Assembly: GCA_016125495.1 (NCBI GenBank)
Contig: WGLQ01000029.1
Coordinates: forward strand, 30,930 to 94,929
Origin: Hyphomicrobiales bacterium
GTDB lineage: Bacteria > Pseudomonadota > Alphaproteobacteria > Rhizobiales > RI-29
Reading direction: 5' to 3'
Length of the DNA: 64,000 nucleotides
Shown: positions 1-9,138 of the stretch, one piece after another
Layout: every line of letters starts with the position of its first letter
Position numbering within the stretch: position 1 is the first letter of the stretch
Program-made: the position numbers and the translations under genes
The notes under the pieces: generated by a model
Told to the model about the DNA's origin: nothing
Seen by the model: the letters and a program-made list of their open reading frames with translations, nothing else
Databases searched by the model: none

Positions 1-1
1 C

Positions 2-991
2 AATGCGAGCTGCGTCGAGTTGATGCTCCGGGCGGGCGCCGTTCCGGTCGGCAAGACGGTCAGCACCGAGTTCGCCTATTTTTCTCCTGGAAAGACCGCC
101 AATCCCGTCAACCTCGGCCACACGCCCGGCGGCTCGTCGAGCGGCTCCGCCGCCGCCGTCGCCGATCGCATGGTGCCGCTCGCCTTCGGTTCGCAGACGG
201 CCGCCTCCCTGATCCGCCCGGCCGCCTATTGCGGGGTTCCGGGCTACAAGCCGACGCATGGCGACTTCGACCTCGACGGTGTGATGGGTTTGGCTCCCAG
301 CCTCGACACGCTCGGCGTCTATGCCCGCGATGTGACCGATTTCATCCTCGTTCGGGCCGCACTCTGCCACAGCGATCCCGCCGCTTCGGCCGGGTTCGAG
401 GACCGCGCCCCCCGCATTGCCCTGATGCGTGGGCCGCACTGGTGGGAGGGGTCGCTGGAGATGCGCGATACCTGCACCACGGCTCTCGCGAAGCTCGCCG
501 CCGCTGGCGCCGAGACCGGCGAGCTTGCGCATCCCGACATCTTCGGAGATCTCACCGAAGCTCAGAAGACGGTGATGGCTTACGAAACCGCACGCACGCG
601 GATCTACGAATATTCCCGCCACCGCTCGCAGGTGAGCGATCATTTCATCTCCCTGGTCGAAACCGGACTGGCCATCCCGCGCGCCGCATACGAGGCGGCT
701 GTGCGCACCCGGGCCACTGCCCAGCGGATTCTCGAGCAGATGTTCATGGAGGTGGATGCCATTCTCGCTCCCGCTGCTCCGGGAGAGGCGCCCGCGGGGC
801 TGGGGGCCACTGGCGATCCGCTCTACAGCCGCGCCTGGACGTTGTTGCAGGTGCCGTGCATTGCGTTGCCGTCAGGGACCGGGCCGAACGGTCTGCCGCT
901 CGCGGTGCAACTCGTCGGCCGCCACGGCGGCGACGACCGTCTTCTCGCGGTGGCGGCCTGGGCCGCCGGAGTTCTTGCGCCGAAGTCTTGA
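2..991 (+). CDS. Amidase signature family protein, 5' end outside the window
   Basis: Hydrolase of the amidase signature (AS) family, whose members cleave carboxamides with a Ser-cisSer-Lys triad in the cytoplasm. The frame is open from base 2, so the N-terminus, including the catalytic Lys region, lies upstream. The visible part starts at ASCVELMLRAGAVPVGKT and contains the Gly/Ser-rich AS core (GHTPGGSSSGSAAAVAD), which supplies the nucleophile and the second serine. The C-terminal LPSGTGPNGLPLAVQLVGR segment is typical of the family. It ends about 90 bases before soxB on the same strand and may be co-transcribed. The substrate cannot be told from sequence; its place next to sarcosine oxidase suggests an N-methylated or amide nitrogen compound (inference). 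Confidence 0.85.
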   Translation, partial: NASCVELMLRAGAVPVGKTVSTEFAYFSPGKTANPVNLGHTPGGSSSGSAAAVADRMVPLAFGSQTAASLIRPAAYCGVPGYKPTHGDFDLDGVMGLAPSLDTLGVYARDVTDFILVRAALCHSDPAASAGFEDRAPRIALMRGPHWWEGSLEMRDTCTTALAKLAAAGAETGELAHPDIFGDLTEAQKTVMAYETARTRIYEYSRHRSQVSDHFISLVETGLAIPRAAYEAAVRTRATAQRILEQMFMEVDAILAPAAPGEAPAGLGATGDPLYSRAWTLLQVPCIALPSGTGPNGLPLAVQLVGRHGGDDRLLAVAAWAAGVLAPKS

Positions 992-1084
992 GGGCGGTTG
1001 ACAACGGCACCGGAACCGGCCGGGGCTGGCATGGTGCACGTCCGCCATCGAGTTCGAGGGGGACGGTGGGTATTGGGGGATGCC

Positions 1085-2335
1085 GTGAAGCGCTATTCCA
1101 TTTTCAGCTTGGCGCGAAATGCGCTCTCCGGGCACCAGAACTGGTGGGAGGCCTGGCGCAGCCCGCCGCTGAAGGAGGAATACGACGTCGTTGTCATCGG
1201 GGCCGGCGGCCATGGTCTCGCGACCGCCTATTATCTCGCCGCCCACCACGGCATCACCGACGTCGCGGTGCTGGACAAGGGCTGGCTCGGCGGCGGCAAT
1301 GTTGCGCGCAACACCGTCACGATCCGCTCGAACTACATGCGCGACGCCAGCATTCCGTTCTTCGTCAAGAGCGTCGCGCTGTTCGATGGTCTGACCCGCG
1401 AACTCAACTTCAACCTGATGTACTCCAAGCGCAGCATGATCGACGTCATCCAGACGTATCCCAAGCTGCGTGAAATTCGCCGGCGCATGCTAACGATGGA
1501 CCTTTATGGCTCCACCTACGAGCCGATTTCGGTCGAGGAATTGCGCCGCCGCATCCCACCCTTGACGGGCGGCGGTCCGGGCACCCGTCTGCCGATCGTC
1601 GCCGGCATGGTGCACACCGACGCTGCCGTCTGCCGCCACGATGCGGTCGCCTGGGGCTATGCCCGCGCGGCGGACTCGCGCGGCGTCGAGATGCATCAGA
1701 ACACGCCCGTCACCTCCCTCCTGCGCGGACCGGATGGTGCCATTGCCGGTGTGGAGACGCCGCGCGGCCGCATCAGGGCCAAGAAAGTCGCGGTCGTCGT
1801 CTCCGGTCACACGACGACGCTCACCGAGACGGTCGGCCTGCGGCTGCCGCTGCGAACTTTCAACCTGACCGCCTTCGTCTCCGAGCCGGTCAAGCCGCTC
1901 GTCGATGTCATCGTGAACTGCCCCGACATCGGCGTTTATCTGAGCCAGTCGGACAAGGGGGAACTGGTCATCGGCGGTGCCCCCGATCCGGGCCAGTCGT
2001 TCCGCCGCGACATCAAGCAGACGGTCTTCGAGGATGCCGTCGCCGCGATGCTCGAACTCTTTCCATCCTTCCGGCGCCTCAAGATGCTGCGCCAATGGGG
2101 CGGTACGCTCGACATCGCGCACGATGCCTCCCCGATCGTCAGCCGCTCCGAGATTCCGGGTCTCTACATTTCCGCCGGTTGGTGGGGCGGCTTCAAGGCG
2201 ATCCCCGCCGGCGGCTACACACTGGCCCACCTGATCGCCAACGACGAGCCCCATCCGCTCGTCGTCCCATTCTCCCTCGATCGCTTCCGGACGCTGGATT
2301 TCATCCTCGAGTCCGGTACGACCACCGCCCGCTGA
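1085..2335 (+). CDS. soxB: Sarcosine oxidase, beta subunit
   Basis: FAD/FMN-carrying subunit of heterotetrameric sarcosine oxidase, which oxidises sarcosine to glycine in the cytoplasm and passes the methyl group to tetrahydrofolate. 416 aa, normal for the family. The Rossmann motif GAGGHG is near residues 39-44 and continues into the family-typical ATAYYLA. H185 in RHDAVAWGYAR corresponds to the histidine that binds FMN covalently in characterised enzymes. The GTG start at 1085 is preferred over the ATG at 998 because homologues begin with a KRYSIFSLARNALSGH-type N-terminus and a GGGGA site lies 5 bases upstream. First gene of soxBDAG; soxD follows after 11 bases. Confidence 0.95.
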   Translation: MKRYSIFSLARNALSGHQNWWEAWRSPPLKEEYDVVVIGAGGHGLATAYYLAAHHGITDVAVLDKGWLGGGNVARNTVTIRSNYMRDASIPFFVKSVALFDGLTRELNFNLMYSKRSMIDVIQTYPKLREIRRRMLTMDLYGSTYEPISVEELRRRIPPLTGGGPGTRLPIVAGMVHTDAAVCRHDAVAWGYARAADSRGVEMHQNTPVTSLLRGPDGAIAGVETPRGRIRAKKVAVVVSGHTTTLTETVGLRLPLRTFNLTAFVSEPVKPLVDVIVNCPDIGVYLSQSDKGELVIGGAPDPGQSFRRDIKQTVFEDAVAAMLELFPSFRRLKMLRQWGGTLDIAHDASPIVSRSEIPGLYISAGWWGGFKAIPAGGYTLAHLIANDEPHPLVVPFSLDRFRTLDFILESGTTTAR

Positions 2336-2346
2336 GGTTTCCCGAC

Positions 2347-2625
2347 ATGCTCGTTGTGCCCTGCCCGTTCTGTGGCGAGAGGAACGAAAGCGAATTCGTC
2401 AATGCCGGCCCGTCGCGCCCGCGCCGTCCGGACGACCCGAATTCGCACGACGCGGCCGCCTGGGTGGATTATCTGACGGTGCCGGAGAATCCGATGGGAC
2501 CGGTCCTCGAAAGCTGGTGGCACATGCGCGGCTGCGGCATGTGGTTCAAACTGACTCGGGATACCGTGACGCATCAAATCCTCGTTGCGGATGCTGGCGC
2601 AGGGGCGGCGAGCCATGAAGCATAA
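2347..2625 (+). CDS. soxD: Sarcosine oxidase, delta subunit (zinc subunit)
   Basis: Small zinc-binding subunit of heterotetrameric sarcosine oxidase, 92 aa. The four expected ligands are visible at the family positions: C6 and C9 (CPFC), H59 and C63 (WWHMRGC). The ATG at 2347 is chosen because it puts these residues at the usual spacing; longer in-frame starts run back into soxB. The 3' end overlaps the soxA start by 11 bases, which points to translational coupling within soxBDAG. Confidence 0.93.
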   Translation: MLVVPCPFCGERNESEFVNAGPSRPRRPDDPNSHDAAAWVDYLTVPENPMGPVLESWWHMRGCGMWFKLTRDTVTHQILVADAGAGAASHEA

Positions 2626-5572
2626 TGCCTTTCGCCTCCCCTCCGGCGGCGCCATCGACCGTTCCCGCCCGCTTCGCTTTCGTTTCAACGGGTGGGAATA
2701 CGTCGGCTACGAAGGCGACACCCTCGCCTCCGCGCTGCTCGCCAACGGCGTTTCCCTCACCGGCCGCAGCTTCAAGTATCATCGCCCGCGCGGCATCGTC
2801 GGCGCCGGCGTCGAAGAGCCCGCGAGCCTCGTCGAGCTTCAGGGTGGCGATGCGAGCGCGAACCAGCCGATCACCGCGGTCAGGCTGCGCGAAGGGCTCG
2901 ATGCCCGTTCCGTCAACTGCTGGCCGTCGCCGTCGTTCGACCTCATGGCGATCAACCAGTTGTTTTCCGGCTTGTTGCCGGCGGCCTTCTACTACAAGAC
3001 CTTCATGTGGCCGGATTGGCATCTCTTCGAACCATTCATCCGCCGTGCGGCCGGCCTCGCCGGTGCGCCGGCCCGGCGCCCGGACAAGGGGCGTTACGAG
3101 AGCCGCAACTGGCACTGCGACGTCCTCGTGGTCGGTGCTGGGCCGGCCGGCCTCATGGCGGCACTGACTGCCGGGCGGGCCGGTTGCCGTGTCGTGTTGG
3201 TCGACGATCAATCGGAGCCGGGCGGCTCGCTGCTGGCGTGTCGCACCACCATCGACGGGTTGCCGGGTGTCGACTGGGCCGCCAAGGTCGCCGCCGAGCT
3301 GGACGCGATGCCGGACGTCGTGCGGCTCACCGATGCCACCGCCTGGGCAGTCAGAGAAAATAATTACGTGCTCGTGACAGAGCGCTCGCCCGATGTCGCG
3401 CACCTCCTCCAGCGCACCTGGCGCATTCGCGCCCGCCGTCTCATCGTCGCCGCCGGCGCCATCGAGCGGATGCTGGTCTTCGAGGGCAATGATCGGCCGG
3501 GCGTCATGCTCGCCTCTGCCGCGCGCCGCTACGTCAATCGACATGCTGTCGTGCCCGGGCGCCGGGCGGTGATCTTCGCCAACAATTCGAGCGCCTACGA
3601 TGCTGCCGGTGATCTTGCGGCGGCGGGCATCGCGGTCGAGGCGATCGTCGATGCCCGGCCACACGGCGCGCCCGGTCAGGAGCGGTTGCCGGCCGGCACG
3701 CAACTGCGCGCCGGACATGTCGTTGCAAAGGCCCACGGCCGGCGCCGCGTCGACGGCGTTGCCATCCGCCCCATAGACGGCGGCCGTTCGGAGGATATCG
3801 ACTGCGACCTTCTCTGCCTCTCTGGTGGCTGGTCGCCGACCGTGCATTTGTTTTCCCAGTCGCGCGGGCCGCTCGTCTATGACGAGACCATTGCCGCCTT
3901 TCGCCCGGGACCGGTGGCGGGGCCGTTCGCATGCGCGGGCGGCGCGGACGGAATATTCGACCTCGGTGGTGCAATGGCGTCCGGTGTCGCCGTGGCCGGG
4001 ACCGCTATCGCCGCCCTCGGTACGTCGTCTTCTCCTGCGGCCTCGGATCTCTCCGTTCCCGCCACCCCGGGTGAGACGCCCTACGATATCCACTCCCTGT
4101 GGCACGTCGACGGCATGAAGCCGGGCGCCAAGGCTTTCGTCGACATCCAGAACGACGTCACCCTTTCCGATGTCCATCTCGCGATCCGTGAGGGCTACGG
4201 AGCCGTCGAGCACGTCAAGCGCTACACCACGGCCGGCATGGGTTTCGATCAGGGAAAGACCGGTAACATCAATGTGGTGGGGTCCGTCGCCCGCCGTCGC
4301 GGCATCGCCATGGAGGCGGTCGGCACCACGACGTTCCGCCCGCCCTACGTTCCGGTCGAATTCGGGGCGATCGCGGGCTTGCGCGAGGAATCCGTCATCC
4401 TCCCCTATCGCCACACCCCGCTCACGGCCTGGCACGTCGAGAGGGGAGCGACGATGTACGAGGCCGGCGCCCGCTGGCGGCGTCCGGGATATTATCCCCT
4501 CCCCGGTGAAAGCTTTCAGGAGACCGTCGACCGCGAAAGCAGGGTGGTGCGGGAAGGAGCCGGTATCTACGACGGCTCTCCCCTCGGCAAATTCGATATT
4601 CAGGGGCGCGACGCCGCGCGGCTCCTCGACATGCTCTACACCAACGATTTCGCATCCCTTGCGACCGGCATGGGGCGCTACGGTCTGATGTTGAGCGACG
4701 ATGGCCTGATCCTCGACGATGGCGTCACGATCAAGCTCGCCGACGACCACTACTGGATGTCGACATCGACGGGCAACGCCGACCTCGTCTACCGCCACAT
4801 CGAGCATTTTCTCCAGATCGAGCGACCGGAGTGGGATGTCCGCGTGACGACCATGACCACCCGTTGGGCGAATGCGACGGTCTGCGGCCCGAAGGCGCGC
4901 GAGGTCATGGAGGCCGCAGGCACCGATCTCGACCTTTCACCGTCGGCTTTTCCGTTCATGGCGATGCGAGAGGGAAGGGTTGCGGGTATTCCGGCGCGCG
5001 TCTGCCGCGTCAGCTTCACCGGCGAGCTGAGCTTCGAGGTGAACGTGCGCTCGCGCGATGCCCTCGCGCTCTGGGAGGCACTAATGGCTGCCGGCAAGGC
5101 GCATGGCATCACGCCGGTCGGCTCGGAGGGCAATCACGTGCTGCGGGTCGAGAAGGGGTTTCTCTCCCTCGGCCACGAGGCCGACGGCACCGTCGATGCC
5201 TTCGACCTCGGCATGGGTTGGATCGTCTCGAAGACGAAGGAGGATTTCATCGGCAAGCGCGCCATGGAGATCCGGCGTGCCGGACCGGCGCCACGCCGCG
5301 AACTCGTCGGCCTCCTGCCGGCTGACCCGTCGCGTCTCGTGGCGGAAGGTGCTCCCTTGACGCCGGGCGGTCGCCGGGAACCGTCGGAAGGGCTGGTGAC
5401 GGCTTGCGTCTGGAGCGTCGTTGCCGGCCGCACCGTCGCGCTCGGTCTCCTCGCCAATGGCCGCGCCCGTCACGGCGAGACGGTCCATGCCCGCATGAAA
5501 GAGGATATCGCACCCATGGTCGTGACCAGACCATGCTTCCATGATCCGAAAGGCGAGCGGCTGAGGGGCTGA
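2615..5572 (+). CDS. soxA: Sarcosine oxidase, alpha subunit
   Basis: Large subunit (985 aa) that holds NAD and the folate-binding half of sarcosine oxidase. Order: an N-terminal 2Fe2S-ferredoxin-like fold without an iron-sulfur cluster (about 20-100), an NAD(P) Rossmann domain with VVGAGPAGL at 172-180, a C-terminal pyridine-nucleotide-disulfide-type segment, then a GcvT-like aminomethyltransferase domain (about 600-985) that accepts the methylene group onto tetrahydrofolate. The ATG at 2615 (MKHNAFRL) matches homologues; an upstream ATG at 2585 would only add residues inside soxD. It overlaps soxD and is followed after 3 bases by soxG. Confidence 0.95.
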   Translation: MKHNAFRLPSGGAIDRSRPLRFRFNGWEYVGYEGDTLASALLANGVSLTGRSFKYHRPRGIVGAGVEEPASLVELQGGDASANQPITAVRLREGLDARSVNCWPSPSFDLMAINQLFSGLLPAAFYYKTFMWPDWHLFEPFIRRAAGLAGAPARRPDKGRYESRNWHCDVLVVGAGPAGLMAALTAGRAGCRVVLVDDQSEPGGSLLACRTTIDGLPGVDWAAKVAAELDAMPDVVRLTDATAWAVRENNYVLVTERSPDVAHLLQRTWRIRARRLIVAAGAIERMLVFEGNDRPGVMLASAARRYVNRHAVVPGRRAVIFANNSSAYDAAGDLAAAGIAVEAIVDARPHGAPGQERLPAGTQLRAGHVVAKAHGRRRVDGVAIRPIDGGRSEDIDCDLLCLSGGWSPTVHLFSQSRGPLVYDETIAAFRPGPVAGPFACAGGADGIFDLGGAMASGVAVAGTAIAALGTSSSPAASDLSVPATPGETPYDIHSLWHVDGMKPGAKAFVDIQNDVTLSDVHLAIREGYGAVEHVKRYTTAGMGFDQGKTGNINVVGSVARRRGIAMEAVGTTTFRPPYVPVEFGAIAGLREESVILPYRHTPLTAWHVERGATMYEAGARWRRPGYYPLPGESFQETVDRESRVVREGAGIYDGSPLGKFDIQGRDAARLLDMLYTNDFASLATGMGRYGLMLSDDGLILDDGVTIKLADDHYWMSTSTGNADLVYRHIEHFLQIERPEWDVRVTTMTTRWANATVCGPKAREVMEAAGTDLDLSPSAFPFMAMREGRVAGIPARVCRVSFTGELSFEVNVRSRDALALWEALMAAGKAHGITPVGSEGNHVLRVEKGFLSLGHEADGTVDAFDLGMGWIVSKTKEDFIGKRAMEIRRAGPAPRRELVGLLPADPSRLVAEGAPLTPGGRREPSEGLVTACVWSVVAGRTVALGLLANGRARHGETVHARMKEDIAPMVVTRPCFHDPKGERLRG

Positions 5573-5575
5573 ACC

Positions 5576-6106
5576 ATGGCTTACGTCGTCGAAGTCAAGC
5601 GCGAGCCTATGGCCGCGGTGCTCGATCTGAAGGGCCGCGGCACGACCGTCGCGGCCGTTCTCGCGCGCCTCGGCGCCAGTCTTCCCGACCGCCCCATGAC
5701 GACGGCACGCGGTCCGGACCTTGCCGTCCACTGGATCGGCAAGGACCATTGGCTGTTGACGGCGCCGATCGCCGAGGAAGCGCGGATTGCCGTGGTCGCC
5801 GAGGAGGAGGCGGAACGCATGCGCGCCGGGGGCGCCAGCGCCGTGCTGCTGAGTGACGCCTACGCCTTCTTTTCGATCCGCGGTCGCGATGCGGGCGCCA
5901 TCGTCGCGATCGCGAGCCCGCTCGACGTCCACTCGCGTGCCTTTCCCGAGGAGGGTGCCGCATTGACGGAGGCATTCGGCCTGCCGGCGCTCGTCGTTCG
6001 CCGGCCGGACGGCTTCGATCTCGCCGTCGAGCGCAGCTACGCCAACATGATCGCCGACTACCTCGCCCGCGCCACCACCGGCACCGGCGGCATTTCCCAT
6101 CCCTGA
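5576..6106 (+). CDS. soxG: Sarcosine oxidase, gamma subunit
   Basis: Gamma subunit (176 aa) of heterotetrameric sarcosine oxidase. It has a GcvT-like fold without known catalytic residues and is needed for assembly of the complex. Family hallmarks include the WIGKDHWLL segment and the central DAYAFFSIRGRDA region. It starts 3 bases after the soxA stop and is the last gene of the operon; the next gene (6150) is convergent. The operon therefore holds all four subunits. A serine hydroxymethyltransferase or folate gene, often found with sox operons, is not in this window. Confidence 0.92.
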   Translation: MAYVVEVKREPMAAVLDLKGRGTTVAAVLARLGASLPDRPMTTARGPDLAVHWIGKDHWLLTAPIAEEARIAVVAEEEAERMRAGGASAVLLSDAYAFFSIRGRDAGAIVAIASPLDVHSRAFPEEGAALTEAFGLPALVVRRPDGFDLAVERSYANMIADYLARATTGTGGISHP

Positions 6107-6149
6107 GCAGAGTGGAGGCCGTCCGGTCGCGGCCCGTCACTTCCTCTCC

Positions 6150-6980
6150 TCAGAGGTTCGCGATGAACCGCGACGCCTCGTGCGAGGCGACGGTGGCGCG
6201 CCGGATCAACTGGTCGAAATGCCGCGACAGGCGCTCGACCGTCGGGCGTGCCGTCAGCACCACGTAGATGTCGCCCATGTAGAGCGCGGCGCGCTGCTGA
6301 CCGAAGACGGTGTAGGGCGCCGAATAGACCTCCCGACCGTCGTAGAGGTAGAGCCGCACGGTCGGATAGAGTTCATCGACGAGGCGGGCCATGTGCGCGA
6401 GCTGGCGGGCCCGCAGCGTCTCGGGCAACTCGCGCCAGATGTCTTCCCCGCGCTTGAGACCGAAGAGCCGTTCACGGGGCATGCAGATCTCCATGTCCGT
6501 TTCCGGTCGACGGGAATAGTCGAGCGCCTGCTCGGTGTGCTCCACCTTGATCTCGGTCGAGGGGCCGCTGCGCCGGCCGTGCTCGAAAGCAGTCACCTCG
6601 GGCAGCATGAGCAGGTCCGGGAGCCGCGAAGGCACATAGCGGATTTTCGCTCCGGCAACCTCCTTGCGCCAGGCCTCGAGGCGGGAGTCGTCGGCACCGC
6701 GCACCCCTTCCTCGATCTCGACGCTTTCGGAAACCTCCGTCGCCAGCGCATCCTCGTCCCGCAGCCCCAGCAACCAGTCGAGGCTGACACCCTGCGAATG
6801 GGCGATGTTGATCAGCGTTTCGGCGCGCGGCAGTCGTGGGCTGGCGTCGGACAGAACCTGAGCGAGCGCCGAACGGTCGACGTGCGCCGCTGCCGCGAGC
6901 CGCGCCTGGGTCAGCTGCATGCGCGCCATCAACTCGCGCAGCCGCACGCGGAAGACGGCAGCGATGTCGCGTTTGTCCAT
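6150..6980 (-). CDS. XRE-family regulator with unrecognised C-terminal domain
   Basis: DNA-binding regulator of 276 aa. An N-terminal Cro/C1-type helix-turn-helix lies at about residues 10-70 (LTQARLAAAAHVDRSALAQVL, then INIAHSQGVSLDWLLGL). The remaining 190 residues match no sensor domain I recognise; an alternating charged and beta-rich region runs through RLYLYDGREVYSAPYTVFG. It is convergent with soxG and divergent from the desaturase gene at 7128, with two inverted repeats between them (7029-7068), so it probably regulates the desaturase/PhnD-like pair and possibly itself (inference). Confidence 0.85.
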   Translation of the reverse strand: MDKRDIAAVFRVRLRELMARMQLTQARLAAAAHVDRSALAQVLSDASPRLPRAETLINIAHSQGVSLDWLLGLRDEDALATEVSESVEIEEGVRGADDSRLEAWRKEVAGAKIRYVPSRLPDLLMLPEVTAFEHGRRSGPSTEIKVEHTEQALDYSRRPETDMEICMPRERLFGLKRGEDIWRELPETLRARQLAHMARLVDELYPTVRLYLYDGREVYSAPYTVFGQQRAALYMGDIYVVLTARPTVERLSRHFDQLIRRATVASHEASRFIANL

Positions 6981-7028
6981 TTGATTACGGAATGAAACAA
7001 TTGGTTACTAAAGAAAACATTCTGCAGT

Positions 7029-7068
7029 ATGATTGCATCATTCTCAACCTGAAGTGAGCAATACTCAC
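7029..7068. promoter_or_regulatory. Two inverted repeats in the XRE/desaturase divergent promoter region
   Basis: The sequence shows ATGAT-TGC-ATCAT at 7029-7041 and GTGAG-CAATA-CTCAC at 7054-7068, each with perfect 5-bp arms, in an AT-richer stretch between the divergent XRE regulator and the desaturase. These are candidate operators for the XRE protein. Function is inferred from position only. Confidence 0.4.
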
Positions 7069-7127
7069 GTTGTCGTGATCGCCCGGATCCGCCCAACGTC
7101 GTGCATCTGGCACGACGGAGCTGCGCC

Positions 7128-8216
7128 ATGGGCGATGCGAAGGGAATCAACGGCTTGGCGCCGCGGCACGGTGGTTCGACCGGGTCCGGCGCGGCGCGCG
7201 AGTGGCGGACGTTCGCCATGCTCGCGGTCTGCCACGCCGCCTGGCTTGCGGGCATCGCGGCCTTCGGTGGCATGGGGGGCCCGCCGGCGTGGTTCGGGCT
7301 GATGCTCGCCATCTTCGCCACGACCCTGCACTCCTCGCTGCAGCACGAGGCCCTGCACGGCCATCCGACCCGCAACCCGCACCTCAACGAGGCTCTCGTC
7401 TTCCTGCCGATCGGGCTCGCCTACCCTTATCGCCGCTTTCGCCTGCTGCACCTGCGCCACCACCGCAACACGCGCCTCACCGACCCCTACGACGATCCGG
7501 AAAGCTGGTTCGTCGCCGAGGGTGACTGGTCGCGCCTTTCGCCCGCGATGCGTCTCCTCCTGCGCTTCAATGCGACTCTCCTCGGCCGCCTCCTCGTCGG
7601 TCCGGCGGTCGGCGTGATCGGGTTCCTCGTCAACGACATGCGGCTGATCGCTGCCGGCGACCGGCACGTCATCGACGCCTGGCTTCGCCATCTCGCGGGG
7701 CTGGTGGTGGTGCTTGCGATCGTGGTGCTCTGGGCCGGCATCCATCCGTTGGTCTACGCGCTGGCCGTCGCCTATCCGGCACTTTCCATTCTCGGCATCC
7801 GCACCTTCGCCGAGCATCGCGCCGAGCCCGCCGTGCCGCACCGCTCGGTCATCGTCGAGAGCCGGGGGCCGTTCGCCCTGCTCTTCCTCAACAACAATCT
7901 GCACGCGCTGCACCACGCTGAACCGACCGTGGCATGGTACGACTTGCCGGCCCTCTACCGGCAGCGGCGTGATGCGGTGCTGGCGGCCAACGGGCGGTAT
8001 GTGTTCAATGGCTATCGCGAGATCTTCGCCCGCTTTTTCCTGCGCCAGGTGAACGGCGTCGTTCATCCGTTCCTCCACCGCCGGACGGATGCCACACTGG
8101 CGTCTGCGGCCGGCGTTGCGTCGAACGAAGCATCGCACGAAGTCGAGGTCCGCTCGGCGGACGGGGCAAGAGTCGAAATCGAAGGGCGCAGGAACATGGC
8201 AGGTGTGACCGGATGA
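7128..8216 (+). CDS. Membrane fatty-acid desaturase-type di-iron protein
   Basis: Integral membrane di-iron oxidase of the fatty acid desaturase superfamily, 362 aa. The three histidine boxes are intact: HEALHGH (73-79), HLRHH (108-112) and HALHH (259-263), with H230 as a possible extra ligand. Hydrophobic segments lie near 28-48, 55-70, 150-168 and 190-222. The ATG at 7128 (MGDAKG) is preferred to the one at 7101, which is closer to the inverted repeats. The final ATGA overlaps the next gene, so the two are translationally coupled. The substrate may be a lipid, but the setting among methylamine-oxidation genes and the coupled PhnD-like protein leaves other hydrophobic or quaternary-amine substrates open (inference). 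Confidence 0.85.
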   Translation: MGDAKGINGLAPRHGGSTGSGAAREWRTFAMLAVCHAAWLAGIAAFGGMGGPPAWFGLMLAIFATTLHSSLQHEALHGHPTRNPHLNEALVFLPIGLAYPYRRFRLLHLRHHRNTRLTDPYDDPESWFVAEGDWSRLSPAMRLLLRFNATLLGRLLVGPAVGVIGFLVNDMRLIAAGDRHVIDAWLRHLAGLVVVLAIVVLWAGIHPLVYALAVAYPALSILGIRTFAEHRAEPAVPHRSVIVESRGPFALLFLNNNLHALHHAEPTVAWYDLPALYRQRRDAVLAANGRYVFNGYREIFARFFLRQVNGVVHPFLHRRTDATLASAAGVASNEASHEVEVRSADGARVEIEGRRNMAGVTG

Positions 8217-9040
8217 TCCTCGCCTTCAGCTATTACGCGTTCGACGAGACGCGGGACGCCTGCGCAACGCTCGCCTCAGCGCTCGCCCGCGAACTGGAAC
8301 GGGAGGGATTTTCCGGCATCGACGTGCGCCCGCCCGACGAGAGTGCGCGCCTCCATTGGCACGATCCACGCCTGCTCTTTTCGCAAACCTGTGGCCTGCC
8401 CTTCGTTCGCGAGGTCGCCAGGAGCGCCCAGCTCGTCGCCACCCCGCACTACGCCGCCGCCGGTTGCACCGGGCCCGACTACACGAGCGTCATCGTCGTT
8501 CGCAAGGATGACCCCGCCGCCTCACCCGCCGATCTCGTGGGACGTGTCGCCGCCGTGAACCGGTTCGATTCGCAGTCCGGCAGCAACGCCCTCTTTGCGG
8601 TCCTGCCGCCAGAGAGTGTCGATGCCCCCTTCCTCGAGCGTGTCGATTTGACCGGTGGGCACAACGCATCGGCCCTTCGGGTCGCCGAAGGGCGCGCGGA
8701 TTGTGCCGCGATCGACTCGGTCTGCTGGGCCATGTTCAATCGTCATCAGCAAGACCTCGTTGCCCGCCTTCGCGTGATCGCTCGATCCCCGGCGCATCCC
8801 GGCCTGCCATTCATCACGGCACACGAGCGGGGCTCGCACGAGCTGGACCGCATTCGCCTGGCACTCTTTCGCATGCTCGCCGATCCATCGCCGGAGCTTG
8901 CTGCCGCCCGCCGGGCGATGCTGCTGGAAGGTGCGAGCGTTCTGGATGCCGCCGCCTATGGTTCCATTGCCGAGATGGATGCGTTCGTTGCGCCGCGCGT
9001 TGCGCCCTATCTGGATGTGACTGGTACCGCCGCGCATTGA
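8213..9040 (+). CDS. PhnD-like phosphate/phosphonate-type substrate-binding protein without signal peptide
   Basis: 275-aa protein with a PhnD-like (PF12974-type) periplasmic-binding fold: AFSYYAF at the N-terminus, a central ATPHYAAAGCTGPDYTSVIVV segment and the SQSGSNALFAVL ligand-loop region. Unlike transported PhnD proteins it has no signal peptide or lipobox and no permease or ATPase gene next to it, so it is probably cytoplasmic or works with the desaturase rather than in a classical ABC importer. The start overlaps the desaturase stop (ATGA). The ligand is unknown. Confidence 0.75.
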   Translation: MILAFSYYAFDETRDACATLASALARELEREGFSGIDVRPPDESARLHWHDPRLLFSQTCGLPFVREVARSAQLVATPHYAAAGCTGPDYTSVIVVRKDDPAASPADLVGRVAAVNRFDSQSGSNALFAVLPPESVDAPFLERVDLTGGHNASALRVAEGRADCAAIDSVCWAMFNRHQQDLVARLRVIARSPAHPGLPFITAHERGSHELDRIRLALFRMLADPSPELAAARRAMLLEGASVLDAAAYGSIAEMDAFVAPRVAPYLDVTGTAAH

Positions 9041-9138
9041 CGCAATCGGGCGCTTGCCTGCCCGCCGTTCTGCGCTAGTTTCGGGCGCGAATGGATGGGC
9101 CGCGTCCGGCGGTCCGCAAGGAACCGGCAGGTGAAGAA

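Noticed and set aside
992..1084. Glycine riboswitch before the sox genes
   Set aside because: The leader is too short and shows none of the conserved glycine-aptamer elements.
2546..4807. 753-codon minus-strand open frame
   Set aside because: Antisense to soxA, low-complexity Arg/Gly/Asp composition typical of a GC-rich shadow frame, no domain seen.
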